Shown here: one piece after another, positions 18,735-28,388 of the stretch | Layout of the letters: each line of letters opens with the position of its first letter | Position numbering within the stretch: position 1 is the first letter of the stretch | DNA from: an uncultured Bacteroidales bacterium | GTDB taxonomy: Bacteria > Bacteroidota > Bacteroidia > Bacteroidales > FEN-979 | Assembly: GCA_903926565.1 (NCBI GenBank) | Contig: CAIYJU010000199.1 | Span: forward strand, 1 to 49,279 | Reading direction: 5' to 3' | DNA length: 49,279 bases | Position numbers and translations under genes: made by a program | Notes under the pieces: generated by a model | What the model saw: the letters and a program-made list of their open reading frames with translations, nothing else | Database searches by the model: none | What the model was told of the DNA's origin: nothing

Positions 18735-21576
18735 TGGCAAGTTTGCGTATTGCCACTGCATTTTCCCCCTCTATTTTAACCGTATAGGTACCCGGGACCA
18801 GGCCTGAGATGTCAATGGTAAATTCGGTCTGACCCTGCCCCTTTCGAAGGAGTACGACCCTGCCTGTGTTATCTGTCATGATGATACTCCTGATGCGGGC
18901 CTTCCCCTGTGCATCGGTCACTTTACAGAAACCCCTGGCCGGGTTGGGGTAAAGGCGGATACTTCCGGCAGAAAGCTCTTCCACGGAAATGTTGGAAGCG
19001 TTCTGTGCTACTGTAACTGTCTGGGTCACCACACCCGGTGCCAACACTGTGATGTTTGCTGTTCGCTTGGTGTATAAAGTGTTTTCAGTTACGGTTACAG
19101 TGATCGTTCCGTCGCCGGTACCCGATGGGGTAACGCTGCACCACGAAGGGTTGTCACTGGAGGCGGTCCAGCCATTAGGACATGACACGGCAAATGTTGT
19201 GACTCCTGCTTCCATTGGAATATTCCGGGTTGCAGGGAGTACGCTTAGCGTTGCCAGCGGGGTTCCGTCGAGTTCGATATCATCGATGCAGATTCCCAGC
19301 GCCCACCTTGCTTTACCCTCAAATCCGAGCTGGATTTCACTAAGCCCTGCCGGAATCTCAATGACCTGCTCTGTCCACGATGAAATGGACTGGGTAAACC
19401 TTTTAAGCGCAATCCAGGAAGAGCCCGGAACCCGGTATGAAACCGTAAGTTCATCTTGTCGTGTTCCCCATTTTTGCATAAACATCCAGAATTTCAACCG
19501 GACGCCGGTATAGCCCGATAAATCAATGACCGGCGTAATCAGCGTATTCAAATCCGGCGCTGTTGTTGCATCGACCAGGCAGGCGTTGCGTACACCTGAG
19601 TGAGCCGTGGCCGGGTAACCGTATTGGATGCCCAGTCCATTGCCGGCAATATACTGCCATGCAGGGTCGGTATTGTCTTCAAACCAGCAATCGGGCCTGT
19701 CTCCTGTTGTTTCAAATCCTTCTGAATATGGAAGATTGACAACACTTTCGCATAATGTCAGCGCACTGCGAACCAGGCCTGTGGAATAAGCGTTCCCGGC
19801 CAGTACCGACCAGGCTTTGTAATAATAGCGTGTTTTAGTTGACAGTCCTTCATGATTGAACGTTGTCCCGGTGCCGTTGAAAAACACTTGTCCTCCCCCG
19901 GCAATTAACATTCCAGGGGCATAAACTGTTCCATTTAAAGGCGTTCCGAATTGATTAATGGTATCATACACCATCATAATATTGTTGTCGGCAGGATTTT
20001 TTTGCCATTGCAGCAAAATGTCGGATACACTCACAGCATTCGCAGTAAATACGGAAGGATCGTCAAGGTCGATAACATTCACAGTGAATGAAATCGTTGA
20101 ATCAGCCTCCGTTATGTTCGAGATGTCCAGTCCGCCGGGAGAACCATCCTGGAGAAAAGAAGATGGATTGGTGTGGTCGTTGATTTTTGTCCGGTGGATC
20201 CCTGCTGAAAAATAGGCACTGTTCGGGGTTCCGTTGGTGGAAGAGGTTCCTCCCGGACGGTAAATATAGACTTCATCCGGCGGGCCGCTTGCATTGCCTC
20301 CGACAGACGGATCGATCCGGTACACAAGCAACCCGGACCCCGGAAGAGACTTTTCAAAAGTTCCCGATTTTTTTCGGTACTCGACAACAAAATGCTGATC
20401 TGCCGAATAAGGGGAGGCAATGGTGTAACAGTTGTTGGCGGAGGAGGTGAGCGGGTGCAGGGTATAGGTTCCTGACGTTGTAATTGCCGGCATGTCAGCA
20501 ATCCATGAATTCTCCGTATATTTCCATTTCATATAGGCGCCCATGTGGCCGCTGCCACTTTCCATAAGGTCCCAGTCTCCGACAGGTGCGAAACCATCAC
20601 TTGAATAATGGTATAGATCGGGGGAGCCGAGTGCGTGGAACATTTCATGGCATAAGGTGGTGACGTCAACCTGTGATTCCGGCTGAAAAGTGTAATCGTA
20701 AACCCGCTTCCCGTTGATATAGACGTTATAGGAATAGAGCGCCCAGCGGTGGGCCCACAACAACTCTGCCCATGCACCGTTTCCACCCCTGATGATAAAA
20801 CAGACATTATCCACCCTGCCATCATTGTCGCCATCGATATTTAAACCTGCAGGTACCGGTGAATTTGCATTGATCCAGGTTATTGCATCTACAAGCAGGG
20901 TGTGTTCCCGATCGGTACGTTGAGAATTGCCATTGTAACCACCCGGATTTGTTGTCGCATTGTAGGGTTCAAAATAGCTACGGTCGTGTGTATCCTTGTA
21001 GGAGTAATTTGTTGTCAGCGGACAGTCGGGGTAATGCGATGTGCTGATCGTGAATGTATTGTAGGAAACCTCATTGTAATAGGATTTCAGTGAGCTCCCC
21101 GTAGGATAGTTAAACTTTGTGTCATAGGATTGACGGGTAGTGGTAAACTCCGGGTCATCGTTAAAACGAATGTAAACCGCCAGGTTATTCATGGTACCGG
21201 TATGAGGGGCGCGCACAGACTGGTCAAGATTTTCCGTATAAAACGCTTTGCGCTGATTGTATTCCGACAAAGATATTTTTGCCCATTTTGTCAATCCTTC
21301 CACGGTCGGATCAGTTCTGTCTGCCCTCAGGTTTGTCGGAATAACGATGTCTCCGCTTACTACACCCCAATAGAAAAAACCATCGCTGCCCTGGATGATC
21401 GTATAGCCATCCTTGTTGTGTAGCCAGTTAAAATATTCGTCGCCTGAGACAAAGCAATTGATTGCGGTTCCATCCGGCTGCTTCACTGTAAAGGGAAGAA
21501 ATTTGAAATTTGCTGCACCGGCAAAAAAGACGTTGATGATTAACACACCAAACAAAAACAGCGATTTTGAATTCAT
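18724..21576 (-). CDS. Secreted M6 family metalloprotease with BACON and T9SS sorting domains
   Basis: The 950-residue protein has a signal peptide (FLFGVLIINVFFAGAA). The immune-inhibitor-A-like M6 catalytic region has the zinc motif HEMFH (His310, Glu311, His314) followed by ALGSPDLYHY, and a Met-turn candidate DLMES (about 338). Upstream is the family segment DGDNDGRVDNVCFIIRGGNG. The middle (about 510-780) holds an FN3-like unit and a jelly-roll-like domain (GVRLKFWMFMQ, ICIDDIELDGT). A BACON domain at about 790-862 (WCSVTPSGTGDGTITVTVTEN) probably binds carbohydrate or mucin. The C-terminus from about 873 (IRLYPNPARG, LVPGTYTVKIEG) is a T9SS type A tail. It is likely a surface or secreted endopeptidase with an attachment domain. 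It is monocistronic with its own promoter motif. Confidence 0.92.
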   Translation of the reverse strand: MNSKSLFLFGVLIINVFFAGAANFKFLPFTVKQPDGTAINCFVSGDEYFNWLHNKDGYTIIQGSDGFFYWGVVSGDIVIPTNLRADRTDPTVEGLTKWAKISLSEYNQRKAFYTENLDQSVRAPHTGTMNNLAVYIRFNDDPEFTTTRQSYDTKFNYPTGSSLKSYYNEVSYNTFTISTSHYPDCPLTTNYSYKDTHDRSYFEPYNATTNPGGYNGNSQRTDREHTLLVDAITWINANSPVPAGLNIDGDNDGRVDNVCFIIRGGNGAWAELLWAHRWALYSYNVYINGKRVYDYTFQPESQVDVTTLCHEMFHALGSPDLYHYSSDGFAPVGDWDLMESGSGHMGAYMKWKYTENSWIADMPAITTSGTYTLHPLTSSANNCYTIASPYSADQHFVVEYRKKSGTFEKSLPGSGLLVYRIDPSVGGNASGPPDEVYIYRPGGTSSTNGTPNSAYFSAGIHRTKINDHTNPSSFLQDGSPGGLDISNITEADSTISFTVNVIDLDDPSVFTANAVSVSDILLQWQKNPADNNIMMVYDTINQFGTPLNGTVYAPGMLIAGGGQVFFNGTGTTFNHEGLSTKTRYYYKAWSVLAGNAYSTGLVRSALTLCESVVNLPYSEGFETTGDRPDCWFEDNTDPAWQYIAGNGLGIQYGYPATAHSGVRNACLVDATTAPDLNTLITPVIDLSGYTGVRLKFWMFMQKWGTRQDELTVSYRVPGSSWIALKRFTQSISSWTEQVIEIPAGLSEIQLGFEGKARWALGICIDDIELDGTPLATLSVLPATRNIPMEAGVTTFAVSCPNGWTASSDNPSWCSVTPSGTGDGTITVTVTENTLYTKRTANITVLAPGVVTQTVTVAQNASNISVEELSAGSIRLYPNPARGFCKVTDAQGKARIRSIIMTDNTGRVVLLRKGQGQTEFTIDISGLVPGTYTVKIEGENAVAIRKLAIIR

Positions 21577-21661
21577 AAGCAGTATGGTTTATATAAGCAG
21601 GAAAAAACGAACGGTATTGAATTTACAGGCAATGGAAAAATATCATCGGGTGAATCATTCA

Positions 21662-21669
21662 CAAAGGTA
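21662..21669 (-). promoter_or_regulatory. -7 promoter motif for the M6 protease gene
   Basis: TACCTTTG on the minus strand, an exact TAnnTTTG match, 86 bp upstream of the start codon. The divergent dCMP deaminase begins at 21781 on the other strand. Confidence 0.4.
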
Positions 21670-21780
21670 GATTTTTTATGTACATTGCGGGCTGTTATCA
21701 TGAGGATTGTCTCAAAAATGGCTTTTGTTACAGTTTCATATATCTTGATTTGTACCCTTACAAAATTAACCGAACTGAAC

Positions 21781-22272
21781 ATGGAACCAACAACCTATAC
21801 CCGCCCATCATGGGATGAGTACTTTATGCAGATAGCCCACACCGTTTCAGAGCGTGCCACCTGTGATCGTGGCCGAAGCGGTTGCGTTATTGCACGTGAT
21901 AAGCAGATCCTGGTAACAGGTTATGTGGGTTCACCCCGAGGGCTGCCCCACTGCGATGAAGTGGGACACCTGATGAAAAAGGTGTTGCATGAGGATGACC
22001 GAATCACCCAGCACTGCATGCGGACGGTTCATGCCGAGCAAAATGCAATTTGCCAGGCTGCCCGGTTGGGGATTCCCCTCGCCAAAGCGACCTTATACTG
22101 CAGGATGACCCCATGCCGCACCTGTGCCATGCTCATCATCAATTGTGGTATTGAACGTGTGGTATGTGAACGGAAATATCATGACGGAAAAGAATCGGAA
22201 GAGATGTTCAGGCAGGCCGGAGTAGCCCTTGAATATGTGTTCGACGAAATCCAGCAATATGAAAAACAGTAG
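21781..22272 (+). CDS. dCMP deaminase family protein
   Basis: The start at 21781 (MEPTTYTRPSWDEYF) gives 163 residues. An open extension to 21685 encodes an unrelated hydrophobic stretch and is probably not translated. The zinc-dependent cytidine/deoxycytidylate deaminase signature is complete: HAE (84-86) and PCRTC (111-115), with Glu86 as the proton shuttle. The segment GSPRGLPHCDEVGH is typical of true dCMP deaminases and holds additional metal-ligand candidates. The enzyme converts dCMP to dUMP for thymidylate synthesis, in the cytoplasm. It is convergent with the TauE/SafE gene, with 20 bp between the stops. Confidence 0.9.
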   Translation: MEPTTYTRPSWDEYFMQIAHTVSERATCDRGRSGCVIARDKQILVTGYVGSPRGLPHCDEVGHLMKKVLHEDDRITQHCMRTVHAEQNAICQAARLGIPLAKATLYCRMTPCRTCAMLIINCGIERVVCERKYHDGKESEEMFRQAGVALEYVFDEIQQYEKQ

Positions 22273-22292
22273 TATTGGCTGGTAGAATAAGG

Positions 22293-23075
22293 TTATAAAA
22301 TCTGCTTTATCAATCCTGAAAAGTTTATTAACCCGGTGATTTGCAGGATGGTTAACACCACAGATAACAAAATGACCGCCCGGATAAACCCCGCTCCCTT
22401 TTTTACAGCAAGGTGCGAGGCAATCAATGCACCGATCATGCTTCCCACAGACAGGACAATCCCATATAAATAGTTTACTTTCCCATCAACAATGAAAACC
22501 AATAAAGCAAAGATCGCATAAAAAAAGACGATGAGATTTTTGACGGCATTGGCCTTCACCAGGTCATAACCGGTGCCCAATACCAGGGCCATCAATAAGA
22601 AATAGCCCACCCCGACCTGGATAAACCCGCCATAAAAACCAACCACAAAAAAGATCAGAAACTGCCACCATTGAAGGGGTTTCGACAACATTGCCGGCTT
22701 TTCCTTCATCCACTTGTCAGGCTTATAAAAGAGGAAAAACAGCATAATGACCATCGATACTGCCATGGCGATTTCAATAACCCGGGTATCAACATCCACC
22801 GCAAGGTAAGCCCCGAGGATGGCTCCGATGGTTGCAGGAACTGAAAGATATACCGGGCGCAGGTTATTAAACATTTTCTGCCTGGTGAAACTCCCCACCG
22901 ATGACAACGTCTGAAAAAAGATGCTGATCCTGTTGGTGCCATTGGCAATGTTGGCTGGCAGCCCAAGGATAAGCAGCAGGGAGAGGCTGATCACCGACCC
23001 CCCGCCCGAAAGAGTATTGATGAACCCGACAAGGATCCCTGCAAAAATAATTACAACTATTTCATTGACTGACAC
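22293..23075 (-). CDS. TauE/SafE family sulfite/organic anion exporter
   Basis: The 260-residue integral membrane protein starts at a GTG and has about eight hydrophobic helices. The N-terminal repeat signature is AGILVGFINTLSGGGSVISL and the related second-half repeat is VGFYGGFIQVGVGYFLL, the hallmark of the TauE/SafE fold. Members export sulfite, sulfoacetate or related anions across the inner membrane. No sulfur-metabolism genes are nearby, so the substrate is open. It lies 14 bp downstream of the amino-acid permease on the same strand and is likely co-transcribed with it. Confidence 0.9.
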   Translation of the reverse strand: MSVNEIVVIIFAGILVGFINTLSGGGSVISLSLLLILGLPANIANGTNRISIFFQTLSSVGSFTRQKMFNNLRPVYLSVPATIGAILGAYLAVDVDTRVIEIAMAVSMVIMLFFLFYKPDKWMKEKPAMLSKPLQWWQFLIFFVVGFYGGFIQVGVGYFLLMALVLGTGYDLVKANAVKNLIVFFYAIFALLVFIVDGKVNYLYGIVLSVGSMIGALIASHLAVKKGAGFIRAVILLSVVLTILQITGLINFSGLIKQIL

Positions 23076-23089
23076 TTGTAAGACTTTTA

Positions 23090-24844
23090 TTAAACCAGTT
23101 TTGAATGCCTTCTCCCATAGCTAAAATAGATAACCAGCCCGATGGCAAGCCACACCAGGAACCGCAGCCAGTTCGTGACCCCAAGTTGTGCCATCAGGTA
23201 AAAGTTTGTCAGTAATCCCAGCACCGGGATCAGCGACATCTGCCTCCGGATTCCATACCAGGTAAGCAATATCGCAGCCAAAATAAATACCAGGATTGGA
23301 AATTCATACCGGAGGAGATTCGGAATCCGGGAAATGAGTTGCTGCATACCTCCCGGGCCGGTCAGGGCACTGAAAAATCTTCTGAAGTCATCCCCGTTCC
23401 AATAATACAACAGCACGAAGATTAAAGTCCATATAACCGGCAGGAAATACCTGCTGTTGAAATAGGGTACCTGGAATCCCTTTTCGTGGTTGGGGATGTC
23501 GTTCTTTTTCCAGCCGCTCTGCAACACCAGTACCCCGCCCGAAACCAGAACAAATGCAAACAACGTTCCGATGCTTGTGAGATCGGTGACTTCGGTCAGG
23601 TTCATGAAGAGCGAAGGAATTGCCACCAGGATCCCGGCGATAACCGTAGCAAACCAGGGCGTTTTGTATTTTTTATGGATTTTTGAAAACGAGGGAGGGA
23701 GCAATCCGTCGCGGCTCATGCTCATCCATATCCGGGGTTGCCCGACCTGGAAAACAAGCAGCACGCTGGCCATGGCAATCACAGCACTGATGGCGATCAC
23801 GCCCGAGAGTTTTGTAAGATGGAGTTTCTGAAATGCGAATGCCAGCGGGTCGCCCACCCCAAGTTCGGAGTAATGGACCATCCCGGTGAGCACCAGGCTT
23901 ATCAAAATGTATAGTACTGTTGTGATGATCAGTGCCAGGATGATGGCCCTGGGCAAATCCCTGCGGGGATTGCGGCACTCTTCGGCGGTGGTGGATATTG
24001 CATCAAATCCGATGTAGGCGAAAAAAACTCCGGAAACCCCCTTCAGCACTCCCGTAACCCCGTTTGGGGCAAAGGGGTGCCAGTTTTCAGGGTCAACATA
24101 AAACGCTCCCACGCCTATGATCAGGAAAAGGATGCCAACCTTCAGCAACACCATGGTATTGCTTGCAATTTTAGTCTCATATATCCCAATATAAACCAAA
24201 ACCGTAATGAAGACAACAATCGAAAAAGCCGGAATGTCGGCAATGATCCTGATACCACCAAGAATGGGCGCTGATTGCCAGGCAGTATAGGCCTCACGAA
24301 CCATATCAGGGAGATTTGACAGGGGAACACCCCGCATCAACTCGAGTGTGGCCTGGTGATACCCCCTGGCTGCCGACAGGTAGTCGATTCCGAGGTATGC
24401 TGGCACATGCAGGCCGACACCACCCAGGAAACCTGTAAAATAGTCAGACCAGGAGATCGCCACTGCAATATTCCCGATGGCATATTCCATGATGAGGTCC
24501 CACCCGATGATCCAGGCAATAAGTTCCCCAAAACTGGCATAGGCATAGGTGTAGGCACTGCCGCTGATGGGGATGAGCGAGGCAAATTGTGCATAGCACA
24601 GGGCTGAAAATCCACATGCCATGGCTGTGAAAAGAAAGAGCAGTGATACTGCCGGTCCTCCGCTGGCTGCTGCATTTCCGATGGTGCTGAAAATGCCGGC
24701 CCCGATCACCGCGGCGATGCCAAGGGCTGTAAGGTCAAACACATTCAGGCTTTTCTTCAATCCTGAATGTTCCCCTTCCCGGTTATGTGCATCCTTCAGA
24801 ATGTGACTGATGGATTTCTTCCGGAAAAGGTGTGGATTCGACAC
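23090..24844 (-). CDS. APC-superfamily amino acid permease (cationic amino acid transporter-like)
   Basis: The 584-residue protein starts at a GTG and has 12-14 predicted membrane segments. The APC entry motif GIAAVIGAGIFSTIGNAA follows an N-terminal cytoplasmic stretch (GLKKSLNVFDLT). Also visible are ISGSAYTYAYASFGELIAWIIG and GVFFAYIGFDAISTTAEE, the latter typical of the CAT/YfnA branch. It should take up or exchange amino acids across the inner membrane. The length fits that branch. The downstream TauE/SafE gene is only 14 bp away. Confidence 0.92.
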   Translation of the reverse strand: MSNPHLFRKKSISHILKDAHNREGEHSGLKKSLNVFDLTALGIAAVIGAGIFSTIGNAAASGGPAVSLLFLFTAMACGFSALCYAQFASLIPISGSAYTYAYASFGELIAWIIGWDLIMEYAIGNIAVAISWSDYFTGFLGGVGLHVPAYLGIDYLSAARGYHQATLELMRGVPLSNLPDMVREAYTAWQSAPILGGIRIIADIPAFSIVVFITVLVYIGIYETKIASNTMVLLKVGILFLIIGVGAFYVDPENWHPFAPNGVTGVLKGVSGVFFAYIGFDAISTTAEECRNPRRDLPRAIILALIITTVLYILISLVLTGMVHYSELGVGDPLAFAFQKLHLTKLSGVIAISAVIAMASVLLVFQVGQPRIWMSMSRDGLLPPSFSKIHKKYKTPWFATVIAGILVAIPSLFMNLTEVTDLTSIGTLFAFVLVSGGVLVLQSGWKKNDIPNHEKGFQVPYFNSRYFLPVIWTLIFVLLYYWNGDDFRRFFSALTGPGGMQQLISRIPNLLRYEFPILVFILAAILLTWYGIRRQMSLIPVLGLLTNFYLMAQLGVTNWLRFLVWLAIGLVIYFSYGRRHSKLV

Positions 24845-24920
24845 TTAAAAATTTTCGATAAAGTTAATTTTTTTTCCGATTGAGAAACAAGTCTGCTGCC
24901 GGTCACGCGTCACGAAACGC

Positions 24921-26855
24921 TCACCTGCCAATCAAAAACTTCCCGTTATAAAGATGATCCGTGGTTGTCAGAACATAGAAGTAAAGCCCCGGCCTGAAGT
25001 TCATGATATCCATGGTCATTTCAGTTTCGCCTTCATAGTGCAGGTACTCTTCAATCAATTTTCCTGCACTGTCATAAATACAAAGATCGGAGTCTTCCCT
25101 GGCAAGGTTTCCTTCAAACACGAAGGTTACCTGGTCCTTTGCCGGGTTTGGATAGACCTGCAGTACCGGGCGAATGGTTTCTTCTGAAACTCCTCCGATC
25201 GTATTGTATCCCGAAATGAGCTGGTAGCCGGGATCAATAATGATGGTATCGATTTTAAAGGGGATTGCCACAGTGAAGGATTGTCCTGAAAACGTATGGT
25301 CGAAGCGGATTATGGTATCACGGGTTGCATTTTTAAACTGAATCGGAACGGGCAATTGAAAAAAAGATACTGACGGGTGTGATTGTGTTTGTTCAAGAAT
25401 GACTGTAACATCGTCACCGCCTTTCCACCATCCGGGAATGTGATAGGAAGGGAAACCCTCCCCTGTAAACCAGTCATTGAAATACCAGGTCAGATCCTGT
25501 CCGCTTTCACTTTCGAGATGTGCCTTAAACTGGGCTGTTCTTGCAAATCCATACGACACATTTGCATCATTCAGGTAGTTGTTCACAGCATTAAAAAAGA
25601 CCTGGTCGCCCAATATCCATCTGAGTTGATGGAGGACCATGGCTCCTTTGGCGTAAGATAACCGGCTATCGAAGATACGGCTGACACTCGATGTATCCGT
25701 GCAGTAAACCGATCCTCCGGGGGAGGAGATGATGCTTTTGACCCGCACCTCCCTGAAGCGCTTCCAGTACAAGGGTTGCAGGTGTTCGTAGCAAAGCCCT
25801 GAGAGATAGGTGGCAAACCCTTCATTGAGCCAGATATCTGTCCAGCTCCCGCAGGTGACTTTATTTCCAAACCACTGATGGGCAAGTTCGTGGGCCAGCA
25901 ATTCAAAACCGAAAGAGGAGACAAAGGTCATGGTTTGATGTTCCATTCCTCCTCCCCAGCCGAACTGGGCATGGCCATACTTCTCCCGTTGAAAAGGGTA
26001 AACACCGAAAAGCGTATCAAACAGTTGGATCATGGGAACGATATTCGCCGTTTGAGGTACAACTGAAGCCGAGTCTTCAGGATAAACATAATTAACTGAT
26101 TTCAGGGTGTCATTGCCATAGGGAACCAGTTCAGTATACCTGGCATAATTGGTCACCGCAAGGCAAACAAGATAGGCTGCGATCGGGTATCGATGCTTCC
26201 AGTGGTAAATAACATCCTGGCCAACAGGTATTTCTGATACAAGAATTCCATTGCTGGCACTCTTGTAAAGAGCCGAAGTCCGGATAAAAATATCGATGGA
26301 GTCAGCTTTATCAGTCAGTCCGTTCTTGCAGGGCCACCAGTCACTCGATCCGTAGGGTTCGGAAAGCGTCCAAAGCACCGGTACCCCGTTGTGTGTTCCC
26401 TGGTCAAAGGAACCAAAGCCATTGTCGGGCGGTACTCCGTGATAATAAACTGTAACAGAGTCCATTGCGGCCATGGGAATGATGGTTGAAAACCGGATTG
26501 TCAGCAGATCAGCTGTGTGATACCAGGGCCTGGCAAGTCCGTGATATGTTACTGAGTCCACCGTTAATGCCTGGCTCAGATCAAAGACAAGAGAGTCAAG
26601 GCCGGAAATAACCGGGGTAAACAAGGTGGTCACATTTCCCGATATTTCTTTCACTGCCGGATCAATGTTCCAGTAACACCGGTACCATTTCACGTCATAG
26701 GTTGATGTGGCTCCCGGGCTCTTTCCTGTGATATTCCCTGAATATGCATCCTGTTCCGATTTTGCGATGGTTGCAAGGCTGCCGGGATCAAAAATCTCCT
26801 GGGCAGAAAGAGCACCTGAAACGAGCAAACAGATTAGTGTTACTAATTTTCTCAT
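24921..26855 (-). CDS. M1 family aminopeptidase, T9SS-secreted
   Basis: The 644-residue protein has a signal peptide (LVTLICLLVSGALSAQ). An N-terminal saddle domain is followed by the gluzincin catalytic domain with GGGMEHQTM (301-309, a variant of GxMEN with His in place of Asn) and HELAHQWF (His322, Glu323, His326) plus Glu345 in WLNEGFATY. The spacing HExxH-x18-E is canonical. The C-terminus from about 563 (VLQVYPNPAKDQ, RPGLYFYVLTT) is a T9SS type A tail, so the enzyme acts outside the cell, trimming N-terminal residues from peptides. It is probably the last gene of an aldo/keto reductase / CotH / M1 operon: its start overlaps the end of the CotH gene by 4 bp, which favours translational coupling. 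Confidence 0.93.
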   Translation of the reverse strand: MRKLVTLICLLVSGALSAQEIFDPGSLATIAKSEQDAYSGNITGKSPGATSTYDVKWYRCYWNIDPAVKEISGNVTTLFTPVISGLDSLVFDLSQALTVDSVTYHGLARPWYHTADLLTIRFSTIIPMAAMDSVTVYYHGVPPDNGFGSFDQGTHNGVPVLWTLSEPYGSSDWWPCKNGLTDKADSIDIFIRTSALYKSASNGILVSEIPVGQDVIYHWKHRYPIAAYLVCLAVTNYARYTELVPYGNDTLKSVNYVYPEDSASVVPQTANIVPMIQLFDTLFGVYPFQREKYGHAQFGWGGGMEHQTMTFVSSFGFELLAHELAHQWFGNKVTCGSWTDIWLNEGFATYLSGLCYEHLQPLYWKRFREVRVKSIISSPGGSVYCTDTSSVSRIFDSRLSYAKGAMVLHQLRWILGDQVFFNAVNNYLNDANVSYGFARTAQFKAHLESESGQDLTWYFNDWFTGEGFPSYHIPGWWKGGDDVTVILEQTQSHPSVSFFQLPVPIQFKNATRDTIIRFDHTFSGQSFTVAIPFKIDTIIIDPGYQLISGYNTIGGVSEETIRPVLQVYPNPAKDQVTFVFEGNLAREDSDLCIYDSAGKLIEEYLHYEGETEMTMDIMNFRPGLYFYVLTTTDHLYNGKFLIGR

Positions 26856-28384
26856 GGTTGCATTTTTACAAATTTGGCCTGATAGAATTTATTGCTGGTG
26901 CTTAACCGGAGGAAATAGATCCCGGGTTCAAGCTGCCGGATGGAAAAACCATCAGCCGGATTCCGGTGGTCAAACTCCATTACTTTCATACCGGAAAAGT
27001 CAAATATTTCTGCATGTATCTCCTGTTCAGGAAGCACATTCAGAGAAACCCGAAGCGTTTCTGATGCAGGATTTGGGAATATGGAAATGCCCTGACCCAT
27101 GCCTGTATTTTCCAAAACCCCGGCAGGATGCAGCTGAACGAGAATCGTTTGCCTCCGCTTACCCAGAAATGGTTTGATACCGTATTTGACATGGTCGGCA
27201 CCGGACTGGATAAACCCGTTGTTAAAATCGTCGACGGTGTAACCATAGTCCAGCGTCCGGTAAGTGTCCTCCTCCGCGGCCTGCTGGATCAGCTGCTTCA
27301 TGGAATCAATATGTTGAAAGATGGAATCTGGGTTGGTCACGTTCCTTACAATGGTATCGAGGTATTGCTTATATCTTTCAAAAAATGCAGGAACTGCCAT
27401 TATCTTCTGAGCCAGCGGAAGAGTCATGTTCGGGTTGACCCAGTTGCGGCAATCCCGGGCAGCCCAGTCGATGCCGAACCAATCAATGCCAAATGTATTG
27501 TCGGGATCATAGGTGATGAAGTCGAATGTTGAATCGGCGGGATTCTCATACAGGTAATAGTTGTTATTGTTGTAGGAGTAGTCGTCCCAGTTGCCGGTTG
27601 CAACATCTAGGGCCAGTGCTTTCAGGAAATGGTCAACATTCAGAACAGCCGGAATGGCGGCCGCAAATGCCCCACCGGATGGCTGGTTGAGTACCGTAAT
27701 CAATTCCACCAACCCCGCATATTCATCCTGCGACTTATTCGTTTGAAGTTCATATACCCTTCCGCCTGTAACCGTCGTATTTTGCAGCTCCTTGTAAATT
27801 TGCTGGTCAGGGCCATGGTAAACAAGATCGGCTGGAAAAGTACATTTAAAGAGGTTGCCGCTGGTTTTCGAGTAGACCCTGGTCAGCCACTCTTTCTCCA
27901 TCTCTTCCAGGTTGGTATAGAGCCCATAATAGGAGCCGTTGATAAATAATTTCACAAATGCAGTCCTGCGCTCCACCATTCCCGCCTTTTTCCAGATATC
28001 GTAAAAGAGTTTCTCCCGGATCATGGTGGGATCGTTGTGCTCACCGTTCAGGTTTATCTTTTTAACACCCTGGTATTTGCGTCCGGAAACATATTCATTG
28101 AAGCTGATTTTGAACGATTTTTTCTTTGAATACCGGGAAGAGTTTCCCCTGAGGCGAAATCCAACATTCTTAAGGGTGTCCCTCTTGATCTGGTCATCGA
28201 ATACAAAAGTGGCAAGGTAATAATGGTCACTCAGGATTGAATCATAAATCACCTTCAGCGAATCCGGTGAAATCGTGATGTGGATGGATGATAGCCGGCT
28301 GTCGTCAAACAGGGTGCTGTCCTGGGGAAAAGCCAGTCCGGTAAGGAGCAGGCTCAAAAGCCCGGATAATATTAATTTTCTCAT
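26852..28384 (-). CDS. CotH-kinase family protein with T9SS sorting domain
   Basis: The 510-residue protein has a signal peptide (MRKLILSGLLSLLLTGLAFP). The CotH kinase domain (about 30-400) shows FRLRGNSSRYSKKKSFKI, MIREKLFYDIWKKAG, FVKLFINGSYYGLYTNLEE, the catalytic-site region ATGNWDDYSYNNNNYY and the metal-site motif YDPDNTFG (counterpart of the DMDxxFG of CotH). CotH is a secreted atypical kinase that phosphorylates spore-coat proteins in Bacillus. Here a T9SS tail (IFPNPASETLRVS onward, about 432-510) places it on the cell surface, where its targets and phosphate donor are unknown. It sits 4 bp after the aldo/keto reductase gene and overlaps the M1 peptidase gene by 4 bp. Confidence 0.88.
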   Translation of the reverse strand: MRKLILSGLLSLLLTGLAFPQDSTLFDDSRLSSIHITISPDSLKVIYDSILSDHYYLATFVFDDQIKRDTLKNVGFRLRGNSSRYSKKKSFKISFNEYVSGRKYQGVKKINLNGEHNDPTMIREKLFYDIWKKAGMVERRTAFVKLFINGSYYGLYTNLEEMEKEWLTRVYSKTSGNLFKCTFPADLVYHGPDQQIYKELQNTTVTGGRVYELQTNKSQDEYAGLVELITVLNQPSGGAFAAAIPAVLNVDHFLKALALDVATGNWDDYSYNNNNYYLYENPADSTFDFITYDPDNTFGIDWFGIDWAARDCRNWVNPNMTLPLAQKIMAVPAFFERYKQYLDTIVRNVTNPDSIFQHIDSMKQLIQQAAEEDTYRTLDYGYTVDDFNNGFIQSGADHVKYGIKPFLGKRRQTILVQLHPAGVLENTGMGQGISIFPNPASETLRVSLNVLPEQEIHAEIFDFSGMKVMEFDHRNPADGFSIRQLEPGIYFLRLSTSNKFYQAKFVKMQP

Positions 28385-28388
28385 CGGG

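Noticed and set aside
21685-21780. N-terminal extension of the dCMP deaminase
   Set aside because: The 32 extra residues are hydrophobic and unlike any deaminase N-terminus. They overlap the divergent promoter region, and the ATG at 21781 fits the family.
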